Shown here one piece after another: positions 22,566 to 32,469 of a stretch of DNA of 64,000 nucleotides; within the stretch, counting starts at the first letter, position 1, and the number at the start of each line of letters is the position of its first letter. The position numbers and the translations under genes are program-made. The stretch comes from Bimuria novae-zelandiae CBS 107.79. Its lineage: Eukaryota; Ascomycota; Dothideomycetes; Pleosporales; Didymosphaeriaceae. The notes beneath the pieces were generated by a model that was given only the letters and a program-made list of their open reading frames with translations, searched no databases and had not been told where the DNA came from. The stretch spans positions 159,463 through 223,462 of the forward strand of contig ML976672.1 of assembly GCA_010015655.1 (NCBI GenBank). Direction: 5' to 3'.

Positions 22566-23213
22566 TTTCTAGCTTCTAATGAATTAATGCCAAGAAATGG
22601 ATATCAAAATCTTATATAGCCTTATAAAATACTTTTTGCAAAGATAAAAGTATAGGGCTACCAGAATTGTGTACGGTGTATTTTCACGTCACTGAGGGTT
22701 TGTGTGCCCCCCGGTAAGCACGGTGGCACCTGTGACTCAACCAAAATAACAATACAACACGAGACTCGGCTCAATATTTCAAGGCCGGAGATCTTAGACC
22801 GATTGATTACAGAACGACAGTTGCATAGTATTTAATACAACTGCCTTCTTTGAACGGAGGGCAATTGGCCATGAGCATTGAGCATAACATTTGCGAAGGG
22901 GATAAATATTCTACACAATAAGAAAATCTATATTTCCTCGCACGTCTTCCAAGCGCATCCTATATCATTTTTGATAGTTTATATATAAAGTAACCGATAT
23001 GTGTTTGCCAGGACTTTGGTGGCATAGGGGACGGTTGTTGGTTTCTGTCGACTGTAAATATTGAGCTAACCGAATATGGTTAGCGCGTTTGTCGCGTCGC
23101 GTCCAGCACCGACGTGTAGCGCGTTTCGCCTACTACAATGCCATCTTTACATCCACCCGCATCACTTGTCTGTCTGCACACACATATAATGTTGTCACTC
23201 TTATGAATCTCCA
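22566..23213. promoter_or_regulatory. Upstream region of CTF18
   Basis: Gene-free 650 bp. The last part contains the decamer TAGCGCGTTT twice (23081-23090 and 23117-23126) with a further CGCG-rich stretch between. Such GCGCG elements resemble binding sites of G1/S factors of the MBF type, which would suit a DNA-replication gene, but this is inference from motif shape only. Confidence 0.3.
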
Positions 23214-26200
23214 ATGAGCACCTATTCGGACAGTTTCCCTACGTCCTTTGACCTCGCATTTCTCAACTCTGAACCCGAATTTCTTGACGCGCCCGCATCC
23301 ACGTCCTTCTCCGACGACTTGGCCGCGATCCAGGAGTGCATCGCCGATGATAAAGCAGAGAAGACGAGAGCAGGCATTGTTATTCAGCATCGCATTTGGA
23401 ACACGTTGGAGGCTTTTAGAAGCGAGGAGGACTACCCAATCGGTACTACAGACGGTAGTCCTGTGCTGTACGCGAACTGATAGTTGTAGACACGCCGCTG
23501 AAGCGCTTCAAACACGCACCATTGCAACGATTTGCTACCGGTAATTCCACGACAAGCCACATCCCATCCTCTCCGCCCACAATGCCGCCCATTTCCTCCC
23601 CTCCTGCGTATCCTGCAAGCTCCCTACCGACCGCGACTTCCCCCAAGAAGAGAAAACGATCGGATGTTGAGCGCAGCCCGCTCAAAGATGTGCCAAACAA
23701 CAATGCGTCAAGAAGGTTCGGCGCCTTCTTGGACGATTCGGACGACGAGGACGAGATCGCTGCGTTAAAAGAACAGGCACTGAAGAAGAGGGCCATCAAC
23801 AGCATACGAGACCTCCCCGCTCTTCCAGATGGCATGGACGACTACACACCACCAGCCAGCCAGTCGGAGGTTGCAGATCCAGAGACGGTGTTTGTCGAGG
23901 CGCTGGATGACTATTCGCAAACGCGCTCGCCGGTGGAGCAGGTTGTAGCGGCATCGGACGAGCCAACTTCAGCGCAACCAAATCGCGGTAACATTGCTCG
24001 AACAGCGTCCGGAAGACCATTTTACATTCCGAAGAAGATAGCCCGAGAGTCACTATCGTACCACAAAATTATAGAATCTCGATCTACAGCCGAACCAGGA
24101 CAAGCTAGGCAGAGTTATTTCGGGATCAACATCCACAGTCTCATAGACGAGGCAAAGGCGATGGACGAGATAAAGATTGCGCAACGAGACACGCATACCG
24201 AGACCACCCGGCAGTCGGTCGAGCAGCCTGTATCAGGGAAGCGCAATCGCACGCTAATGTGGACCGAGAAGTACCGCGCGAAGAAGTTTACGGATCTGGT
24301 TGGTGACGAACGTACGCATCGCGCCGTCTTGCGCTGGCTGAAGGCATGGGATCCCACAGTGTTCCCGGGTTCGGTCAAACAGAAGCCGAAGAGCACGAGG
24401 AAGAAACTCGAAGAAGAGGAAGACCAGAGGCACCGCAAAGTCCTGTTGCTCACCGGACCACCGGGACTCGGAAAGACGACGCTTACCCACGTTTGCGCCC
24501 GGCAGGCAGGCTACGAAGTGCAAGAGATCAACGCCTCTGATGAGCGGAGTAAAGACGTGGTCAAAGGTCGCATTCGCGACATGGTTGGCACCGAGAATGT
24601 GCGCGGTGTGAATACAAACACTGCAAACGGAAAGGTCCGAAAAGCAGGCAAGCCCGTGTGCGTGGTCGTGGACGAGGTGGACGGTGTGGTATCTGGCAGC
24701 GGTGGTGCCGGCGAAGGAGGGTTTGTCAAAGCCCTGATCGACCTGATCAACCTGGATGAGAGGAATTCGAAGAGTTTTGGGCAACACAGTTCGACAGGGC
24801 CCAAGCGAAAGCAGAAGGGAGACCGATTTCGGCTCTTGCGGCCGCTCATACTCATTTGCAACGACGTATATCATCCTTCCCTGCGGCCCCTGCGACAGTC
24901 GTCTCTCGCCGAGATCATTCATATCCGCAAGCCCGCGTTGAACATGGTTGTGAGTCGCATGCAGGAAGTCTTCATCAAAGAGGGTATCCAGTGCGATTCA
25001 GACGGTGTGCGACGTCTATGCGAGGCTACATGGGGTGTTAGCACGAAGAAAGAGGGCGGTAGCGGCAGTGGGACGGGTGAAGGCGATATCCGTGGCGTCA
25101 TGGTCGTTGGCGAATGGGTTGCCAGTCGCTTCAGGAACTCGATGGATCCAAAGGCCAAAGAGCCCCCAAGGCTTAGTCGGCGCTGGGTCGAAGACAACGT
25201 CATCAGCGATCTTGGGCATGGCGGTGGTGCTGCTCGCAGCCTGGGCCGTGGAGGCGCAAAAGACGTGGTTGATCGTGTCTTCCGTGAAGGCGCTGGGTTT
25301 CCCAAGCAAGCCGAGACCTCTGATGTCAATACAGCAGCCGCGAGAGCAAAACAAGGCGTGATCGGCGTTGCTGAAGCAGGGAAGAAACGGGCAATGGCCC
25401 GGTTGCGGGAAATGGTTGACACAAGCGGCGACTGCGATCGCATTGTCATAGGTATGTTTCTTCCTCTCTTCTGCTACATATATCCTGACAACGTCTAGAT
25501 TGCTTCGCCGCCTATCCAGCCAAACCTTTCCAAGACGACAACTACCTCAGCAAACCCACATCAGCATACGAATGGCTCTACTTCCACGACACGCTCTCCT
25601 CCGCCGTACACGGTTCCCAAGAATGGGAGCTCGCACCCTACCTCTCGCAATCTGTTCTCGCGTTTCACAACCTCTTCGCCTCACCGCGCCAGCAGTCTTC
25701 CAATCCGATTGCTGACCCGGATGCGGAAACAAATGCATTCTCAGGGCTCAATGCGAATTACATGGCCGCAGAAGAACTAAAGAAGAACAGGTCACAACTA
25801 ATGGCGTTGCAAAGCACATTGAGCCTACCACTCACGAGAATGTTCCGCAGCCCGGAAGAAATGGCCCTCGAGCTGATACCATATGTACTCCGGATGCTAT
25901 CCCCAGATGTTAAACCCGTGCTCGTGAACATGGGCGCTACAGGGTCGAAGTCGATAGCTACAGCGGCTGTTCGAAAAGCGTCAGAGAAGGTACTTGTTAA
26001 GAAGGCCGTCGAAGCGATGGCCGCGACCGGCGTGCGGTTCGAGAGGAGCAGGGTAGAGATCGAGGACGTGGCGAACAGGACTGGGGGATGGGTTTTGCGC
26101 ATGGAACCTCCGCTCGATGCATTAGCAGCTTTCGAGACGCTGGCTGGCAAGAAAGATGACAAAGTGCGATATGCGGTGCGCAGCGTGCTGGAAAGCGAGT

Positions 26201-26514
26201 GGAAGAAGGAGAGCGTGCTGATGGAAGCCGAAGCGCGGAAACGCAGGGGCGGACATCTTGGTGGGGAAGAAGCGGTTGAGGACGCGAAGGAGGTGCTCAC
26301 TGAGGATAAGGTGGCAGAGGAGAACAAGAAAGCGGTAAAGAGGGACTTCTTTGGAAGGGTTATCGTGGAAGCTCCGTTAGCGCATGGGGCTAAGCCGCCG
26401 AAGAAGGTCGCCAAAAGCAACGATGAAGGGAGGATATGGGTGAGCTTTCATGAGGGGTTCTCGAATGCGGTGCGGAAGCCGATTACGATCGATGAGTTTA
26501 TGAGGGGGTTGTAG
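23214..26514 (+). CDS. CTF18: Ctf18, large subunit of the alternative RFC clamp loader
   Basis: Three exons, 23214-23442, 23484-25451 and 25499-26514, giving 1070 residues. Intron 1 (41 nt) joins EDYPI to VVDTPLKRFKHAPLQRF; intron 2 (47 nt) joins RIVI to DCFAAYPAKPF. Both joins keep frame. AAA+ core: WTEKYRAKKFTDLVGDE (RFC box), Walker A GPPGLGKTTL near 401-410, INASDERS, Walker B VVVDEVDG near 470, sensor ICND, then the long C-terminal region typical of Ctf18. Ctf18-RFC with Dcc1 and Ctf8 loads/unloads PCNA and supports sister-chromatid cohesion and the S-phase checkpoint. A start at the internal CTG/TTG near 23522 would lose a clearly conserved N-terminus, so I include the first exon; its 3' splice site is the least certain part. 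Confidence 0.92.
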
Positions 26515-28054
26515 ATTCGAGTAGTCTAAGTGTAATGGACAGGTCCATCGGACTCTGGCCGCGACTTGCGCACTTGTTGGCGATGCACGTGAGCATATCC
26601 GCACGATAGTGATGATGATCATCACTGTGGCACTGCCCTCGCCGTTAGATCTGCGTGCCAGTTGAAACACCACCAAGTTCGGCATATAGCTGAGGGCCGG
26701 CTGTAAGGATCAGAAAATACCCTGTGTTACCCTAGGATAAGTGGTACCAATCACCATGGCCTAATCTTAGTTTTTTCTGCACAAGCATTACCTCTTCCAT
26801 ATAAAAGATAAACGGTCCTGTTTACAGACAGGTACAGTTTTAAGCAAGTTATTTGGAAAAACAGGGAATATTAAGATTAAGGAATCGAATATTCGCACCG
26901 TGTAGACGAGTAAAAAGTCAGTCTTCGATGTATCATGTCCCAACTTGGCTCTTCGTAGAGTTATGGTTTGGGCTGTTCTTAGCCCTGCCTGGGTCTACTT
27001 GTTGCTTCGTCCGGTGTTAAGGAAAGCTTCATAGAGTTAAAGCGTGTTTAGGTGGAGCATACGTGTTAAAGGGAAGACTGGGAACCGTGGTCTCCCAACG
27101 GAAGAACATATCATGTCACTTACGTTCCACAATCCAGCGAAGCGTGTACTGATCGCGCACACAATCGATGGGCAGCCCATTTGGGCATCACGAAGAACAT
27201 GTGTGGCTCGTAGAATGTCAAGTTTAGCCCATACCTGCGTTCTGGCGATCGGCTCATCTGGAGACCAGAAACGCCGTGATTCCGTACATAGACGATGGAC
27301 TTGACAAAGCAACATTCGCCGAAGGAATCCTGTGCTACGACGATCATGCTTGGAGAGATTTCGTGACCAGTATCTTAGCCAGGAATTACGGTAATCAAAT
27401 GCTCAACCGCATTTTCTAACGCTACGGAGCTTCCAAGGTTCTCAAACAAAATGGCCAAGCATAGTGACCGGGACTGCGACTAGTGCCAAGAGTGGAGGCG
27501 GTGAAGGACGCCGCAGAAGCCGCACGGGAAAGACTGCAATAAGTAGGCGAGAAGGATGAGAGCTCCAATAATGCAAGCACAACGGAGGAGGAATAATGAA
27601 CCGTGGGCACGGACGTCGGTCGTAACTACGACGGCACAAATAGATCCAACTGTCTTGAACTAAAGAACGACTCTGGGGGGTCGGACAGAGTGACGTGAGT
27701 TAAGATCTCGAGAAGTGAGTTTCAGTGAAGCAAACCTTGGAAGTGAACGAGATAAATGCAACAGACTTTGTAAAGTATGTTAAAAGGCCTTCGGTACAAA
27801 TCGTGCACAATTCATCCTGAGAAACTTTGTGGCTTGATCCTTTCGATTTTCTCCTTTGTTTTTTGACGCTATGAGAAAATCGAATGTGTAACGTCGAAAA
27901 AAGAGTGTTGAGGCAATCGTTGTTGATTGAGCAACTACTCTATGGAGCTATATACTGTGGATCACGTGCACGGGCCGCACGTATGCGGGTGGCCCAAGCT
28001 TTCATACTGAACCGTCACAGAATGGATCAAGCCACAAACACAGCAGCAGTTCTA
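26515..28054. other. Intergenic region, no supported gene
   Basis: No recognisable coding sequence. Frames at 27044-27304 (plus) and 27120-27347 (minus; SIVYVRNHGVSGLQMSRSPE) overlap each other, and neither has domains or clear exon partners. Confidence 0.45.
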
Positions 28055-28251
28055 CTGTGGTATCCGGCGAAAGTAGTGTCAGTGGGGCTGTGGCGTTGCG
28101 TCTTGAAACATAGACATATGGCTGGATAGGAGTGTGAGAGCCAATCAATTCTGCTTATTCATAAGTAGCAACCAATAGGTACCCTTTTATACGTGCAGAC
28201 ACACGCACAGACCTTCGTCTCCACCGACACTACTTTCGCCGGATACCACAG
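28055..28251. mobile_element. 197-bp MITE, Tc1/mariner type (TA target site)
   Basis: About 30-bp terminal inverted repeats: the left starts CTGTGGTATCCGGCGAAAG at 28055 and the right is its reverse complement ending at 28251, with one mismatch in the first 30. TA dinucleotides at 28053-28054 and 28252-28253 flank it directly, the expected target duplication of Tc1/mariner-superfamily elements. There is no coding capacity between the repeats, so it is non-autonomous. It lies in intergenic DNA and is not TpA-saturated. Confidence 0.8.
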
Positions 28252-29006
28252 TAAGTTGAAACATCATAACAACTACGACGACGCAAGGCTGCTGCGGCTC
28301 TCAACATGTGCTTCCGCTAGCCACCCAGAATGCCTCGTATCCGTTATTTTGAGATTCCTTGGATAGCTCCTGCTTTCTTCCAGAGTTACACCTACCCTTG
28401 GGCACTCCTTCTCGTGCGTTAAGCATCCAATACTCACAGTCGCTATGCTGTCGCATATGGAACATGCCCAGTATGGTGGCTGATAGTAGCCTTGGGGAGA
28501 CTACATAGCCCGTACGACAGGATGCTCGCCCTCAAGGCAAAAACCAAGTAAGCCGAATCAAGCCAGGCATACGAAAGGCGAGCATGTTTCAAGGTGACCG
28601 CTTAAGCTGAATTTTAAGCCTCTTACATCTTGCGCCAAATAAATGTTTCGCGGCTTGCCAAGCAGGCAAAATTCTGGGGGAGCAGGGCGTAACTACGCCC
28701 GGGTCCTGAAGGTGATGCATGGGGGCCGGTATAGCTTTGGCGGGGCGAAGCGGAGTCGATGAACGGACCAGGGCGTAAAGAGATGCCCTTGGCGAAACAA
28801 CATTGGAATATCGTAGCTGAGGAATGAGGCCAATAATGGGTAATGAAGGTTAGGAATAGACGGCCCGCCATCGCTGGAGAAGTATTTAAGGGCAGCCTTT
28901 GACTCAGTACGGACTACGCATTCAGTATCTCCTTCTTACAATACTTCCACAATACAGCAAATGAACCGACTTTCAAAATCTCAAAATCTTGTTGAATACC
29001 TTCATC
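28252..29006. other. Intergenic region and promoter of the secreted-protein gene
   Basis: No gene. A TATTTAAG box at about 28884-28891 lies 116 bp upstream of the ATG of the secreted-protein gene and may be its core promoter. A short minus frame at 28623-28871 has no support. Confidence 0.4.
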
Positions 29007-29579
29007 ATGAAGTCCACTCTCGCAGCCCTTTCCCTCTTTGCTCCTCTCTTCGCTCCCTTTGCAGCGGCGAATTTCGATCTCTACCTGGTCACTGAGAACA
29101 ACGCCGGTGACACGCAGAACTTCGGCATGTGGTCCATCTTCGAAGCTGAGCCGGACTGCAACAACGCCTGGAGTACTACTACCCCGTCCCATCATCCTAG
29201 AATCCGTACTAAATCCACACAGATGCCTACACAGTCCAGTCTGGCGAAGACGTGAGCGGCGGCGCTGGAGTAGTGTGCGAAGGGGTCAAGGAATGCTACT
29301 ACGACAGCGACCCCAGCGCAGTCAGCCGCCTGGAGATGAACTTCAACAATGACGATCCGACGAAATACCACTTCAGTAGGTACCATTTCTCCCTATTGTT
29401 GTGCTTGCGTGCTAACCTTTCTTCAGCCATCTACAAGGACCGCAACCTCGACATGATCGGTCTTGATGGCAACGTGTACGGCAACTGCATTGTCTTTCCT
29501 GGCGATGATTTTGATTGCCGTACCGATCTCGCTTTCAGGTACGGGAAGAGGATGTTCCGGTGCCTTACGGCGATCACTG

Positions 29580-30291
29580 CAGCGCTGCCAACGAATCGAA
29601 CAGGATCCGAACAAGGTGCTTGTTCGTTCGAGACGACTCGAACAGGAGCGTCTTCGAGCAGTACAACGAACGTTCGGCCGAACGTTCGTATATATACAAC
29701 TTTCCTAATTAGGAAGGAGGTTGGTGTTGTGGTCGAGAAACTGGCTGCCGTCCACCAGCTGGATGTTTTGGCCGGCATCATTCTTGACGACGTGCTTGAG
29801 GAGACGTTTGCCTTGCCAAAGGCGGGTTCATACAATAGGAAAACGAGCTTCGGACGCTTTCAGCTTGCCGGGAAACTCATGCGTAGGAGCGACGGACTCC
29901 ACTTCAGATGGCGAGTCATCCAAGCTCTCGAAGCTCTCCGCCATCGCCATGACAGCTGCCGTACGCGACCCGGCATGGTGATAGCTGTCAAATGCCAGCC
30001 GGGTTGACTGGGTCGACTGGGTCGACTGGGTCGACTGGGACGACTGGGACGACTGCGAGCGGGTAGCAAATTGATCCATAACAAGATACGCTCACGGCTG
30101 ACGATGGGAAACAGTGGGAGGCACGTCGACGAGAAAACTCAGAGTTTTCTTCTCCTACAAGAACGTTGCACAAGGCAATATACGACAACGCCACGCGTGG
30201 CACAAGGCCAGCAGAACAAGGTAATACTCCACCAATTAGGACAGAATCCCCATACTAAATCGATCGAACGTTCTGTTCGTTGGCAGCGCTG
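29580..30291 (-). mobile_element. Non-autonomous hAT-type transposon, 712 bp, 8-bp TSD
   Basis: Terminal inverted repeats start CAGCGCTGCCAACGAA (29580) and end with the exact reverse complement (TTCGTTGGCAGCGCTG, to 30291). The 8-bp direct repeat GATCACTG flanks both sides (29572-29579 and 30292-30299). CAG-type termini plus an 8-bp TSD are diagnostic of the hAT superfamily. On the minus strand an ATG at 30079 opens a QSS/QST-rich frame that reads through APTHEFPGKLKASEARF to a TGA, then continues coding-like in the same frame (LLKHVVKNDAGQNIQLVDGS). It is too short for a transposase, so this is probably an internal-deletion derivative. Confidence 0.88.
30006..30055. repeat. 9-bp minisatellite inside the hAT element
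   Basis: Five to six tandem copies of GACTGGGTC / GACTGGGAC (first three GTC, next two GAC, the sixth diverging). On the minus strand it encodes the QST/QSS repeat at the start of the element's small frame. Confidence 0.85.
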
Positions 30292-30328
30292 GATCACTGC
30301 GGACGAGATCAAGGCAGCGGATTCGTAA

Positions 30329-31370
30329 GAATTTGCGCAGTCTCTGGGGTATTTTGGCGGGTTCATTGACACGGGCACCCCCGAAGAGGTGCTGCTGACC
30401 AAGAATTGGGCTTGAGTATGCTGTTCGCGTAATCATTCTCCTCGCGCTCGCGAGCGCGCTCCGGGCAGCCACCCACCAAGCTTTTTGGACTTGCATCTTG
30501 TTCATGTCTGGATTGGATGAGTCGCCTGAGATTTCAAGTCATATTCCTCTCAGCTGTGAATGTATTAATAGTCGCTAGTTTATTTGTTCCTACAGATTTG
30601 TTGAAGTTCAAATGTGCTCATTATTCAGCCATGCACGTGCAGTGACACATTCATTGGATACTGAGCCACGGGTCATGACCATCTTCTACGACGTTTGAGC
30701 TCGGGTGCCGTGCGATAACGTGATGCTCTGCTTAATTGATTGGGTATATTTTCCCTTTTATGTGGCGCTACGCCCTGTTGCACTCCTGCTATTGCCTGAT
30801 GTTTGCGTGGCGTTTGGGAAGATTTACAAATCATTACCCCAGTAATTCGACTACGGCTCAACGAGCTTTTTCTTTCTTTGAGGATTTGTGATATAGTTTA
30901 GTGAGATTTTGGTGTTGAGGTGACGGAACCGTGGTTCGCCGCGAAGATAGCACGAGGCAACCCTTAGTTTAAGAATGTAATCGACATAATTCTTTCCATT
31001 CATTTTAACCATCCTTCTCGATCCTTCAATCCTATAAAATCTGACTTTAAAGCTAGCACAATTCGCTCTAAACGCTATGCGAAAGGCGTCGCGCTCCGGA
31101 TGTTACCGTAGCATCTTGCGTTATTTCGGCACCTACATTCTGTCGTGTGACGACCAAGTTAGCGGGTTTAAAGACTAAGCAGCCATTCAGCTGACGATGC
31201 GAAGAGGACGCGTGTAATATTAGACGGACATATTACTCGCCCCACACGCCAACCGGAGGTTGGCCCTGCGCAGCCCAATGTAACTTCGCAGCCCAACGTA
31301 ACTTTGTATAGAGAATCGAAATTGATCCAGTCTTTTGACAGCGTAGACTTCAATTATATGGGCTAATATA
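30329..31370. other. Intergenic region, no supported gene
   Basis: Nothing recognisable as coding. TpA content rises toward the right edge, where the transposon block begins. A short imperfect duplication (GCAGCCCAATGTAACTT then GCAGCCCAACGTAACTT) is at 31269-31302. Confidence 0.4.
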
Positions 31371-32302
31371 CAGTGGAGTTGGTGTAGCAAGTAGGGCAGG
31401 ATCTACAGTCATCTCTCTAAGAGATGGGACCCATCGGGGCTGATTTTGTAGGCTCTGCAAGTGGGCGTCCTTATACGTTTTTGCAGCCTTTCGAGCAACC
31501 TTTTAAGCCTCAAGCTCTACACGTTGATCAATTACTTGTCGCGCTGCTTTGACGGTCACTACGCCGCCTTTTTGTACCAGCCTTTTATCTTTAATCTGCC
31601 TTTTTTGGCGTTGTTGAGCTGCTGCGGTGATATCCATGAGGTCGCGCTGGGCCAGCGCGAGACTATCGATTAGCAATTGCGAGCTTTCTAGGAATTTTGT
31701 AAGCCTCCTGCTTGATATATTGCTTCTATCTAGGGCGCGCGACATTTTTTGATGCTGCCGCTGATATGCTGTAGGTGTATTGGCGATAGGGCTCGAATCA
31801 ACAGCGGATAGAACTGATGGGGATGGCGTCCGGATAGGTGCTGGCAGCTTCATGTAAACAAGCTCTGGATTAAATGGAAAGATCCCAGCTTTCTCCCAGG
31901 CGCTTAGGATTGTGCTGCGCTTGAATGTATCCATCCTGATCCCATGGATCGCATGTAGAAATTCGACTTTGTTAAAGTCTGTGCAGCCAGTTCGGGTGGC
32001 CATCTCTACAGCCTTTTTATAATTCTGCTTCAATGGCTGAAAACAGACGACGTCTAGAGGCTGCAGATGATGTGATGAATGTGGCGGTAGTGAGAAGGGG
32101 AGTATCTTATGATCATCGCAGAACTGTATAAACTCGATAGTGAGGTGGCTGCTAAATCCATCAAATATAAGCAATCGCCATGCGCCTTTCTGGCGCGCGC
32201 GCGTTTGTATTTCAAAGAACTTCAGCCACTCTATCGAGATAGAGTCATTGGCGTATCCTGATGTTGATGTGGCGATCATATAGTGTAAGCAGCCCAGAGA
32301 TA
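31371..32302 (-). mobile_element. pogo/Fot1-type DNA transposon, 5' end missing
   Basis: The left end is marked by TA followed by CAGTGGAGTTGGTGTAG at 31371, the CAGT start usual for pogo-like elements. The minus-strand transposase frame (stop at 31503) is open from about 32302. It carries the DDE_1 block IEWLKFFEIQTRARQKG, LLIFDGFSSH (second acidic residue in DG.SSH) and PPHSSHHLQPLDVVCFQPLK (third acidic residue), then the C-terminal tail. The N-terminal HTH/CENP-B part and the right inverted repeat are absent; the break is at about 32302, where an LTR-like block begins. This surviving part has no stop codon and is not RIP-saturated, unlike the elements to its right. Confidence 0.85.
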
Positions 32303-32463
32303 TGTCACATGACGACACTAGTCTCATGAGTCAGCTCTATCTCTATATACGAGCCTCTGATCACTCCATGTACACACAACACAACACAGAACAACACACA
32401 GAGCAACTCAGACAATTACACACACAATATACTACCTTCACACATACCACCCACCTGCTTACA
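32303..32463. repeat. LTR-like block with TG..CA ends, CpA-rich
   Basis: 161 bp beginning TGTCACATGACG and ending CTGCTTACA, with a TATATA motif near 32343 and a long CA-rich stretch (32368-32450). It begins exactly where the pogo transposase frame is broken. A TCACATGAC...GACGACA fragment occurs again near 34757, inside the Copia relic. It may be an LTR of that or another retroelement. No matching 5-bp duplication was found, so the call is tentative. Confidence 0.35.
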
Positions 32464-32469
32464 GTAATA

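Larger units (their letters stand above)
29007..30328 (+). pseudogene. Small secreted Cys-rich protein gene split by a hAT-type insertion
   Basis: ATG at 29007 starts a signal peptide (KSTLAALSLFAPLFAPFAAA, cleavage before NFDLYL). Exons are 29007-29172, 29223-29375 and 29427 onward, with introns of 50 and 51 nt carrying TACTAAA and GCTAAC branch sites. The mature part has six Cys and no recognised domain. The last exon is interrupted at 29579 by the 712-bp element 29580-30291. Its remainder (GCGGACGAGATC...) resumes at 30300 and ends with TAA at 30328. Leaving out the element and one copy of the 8-bp duplication keeps the frame (501 nt, 166 residues). As it stands, translation would run into the element and stop at 30007. 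Small secreted Cys-rich proteins are often effector candidates in plant-associated fungi, but nothing here shows that role. Confidence 0.8.

Noticed and set aside
27037..27347. Overlapping frames on both strands with some protein-like segments
   Set aside because: No family, start context or splice sites to choose between strands.
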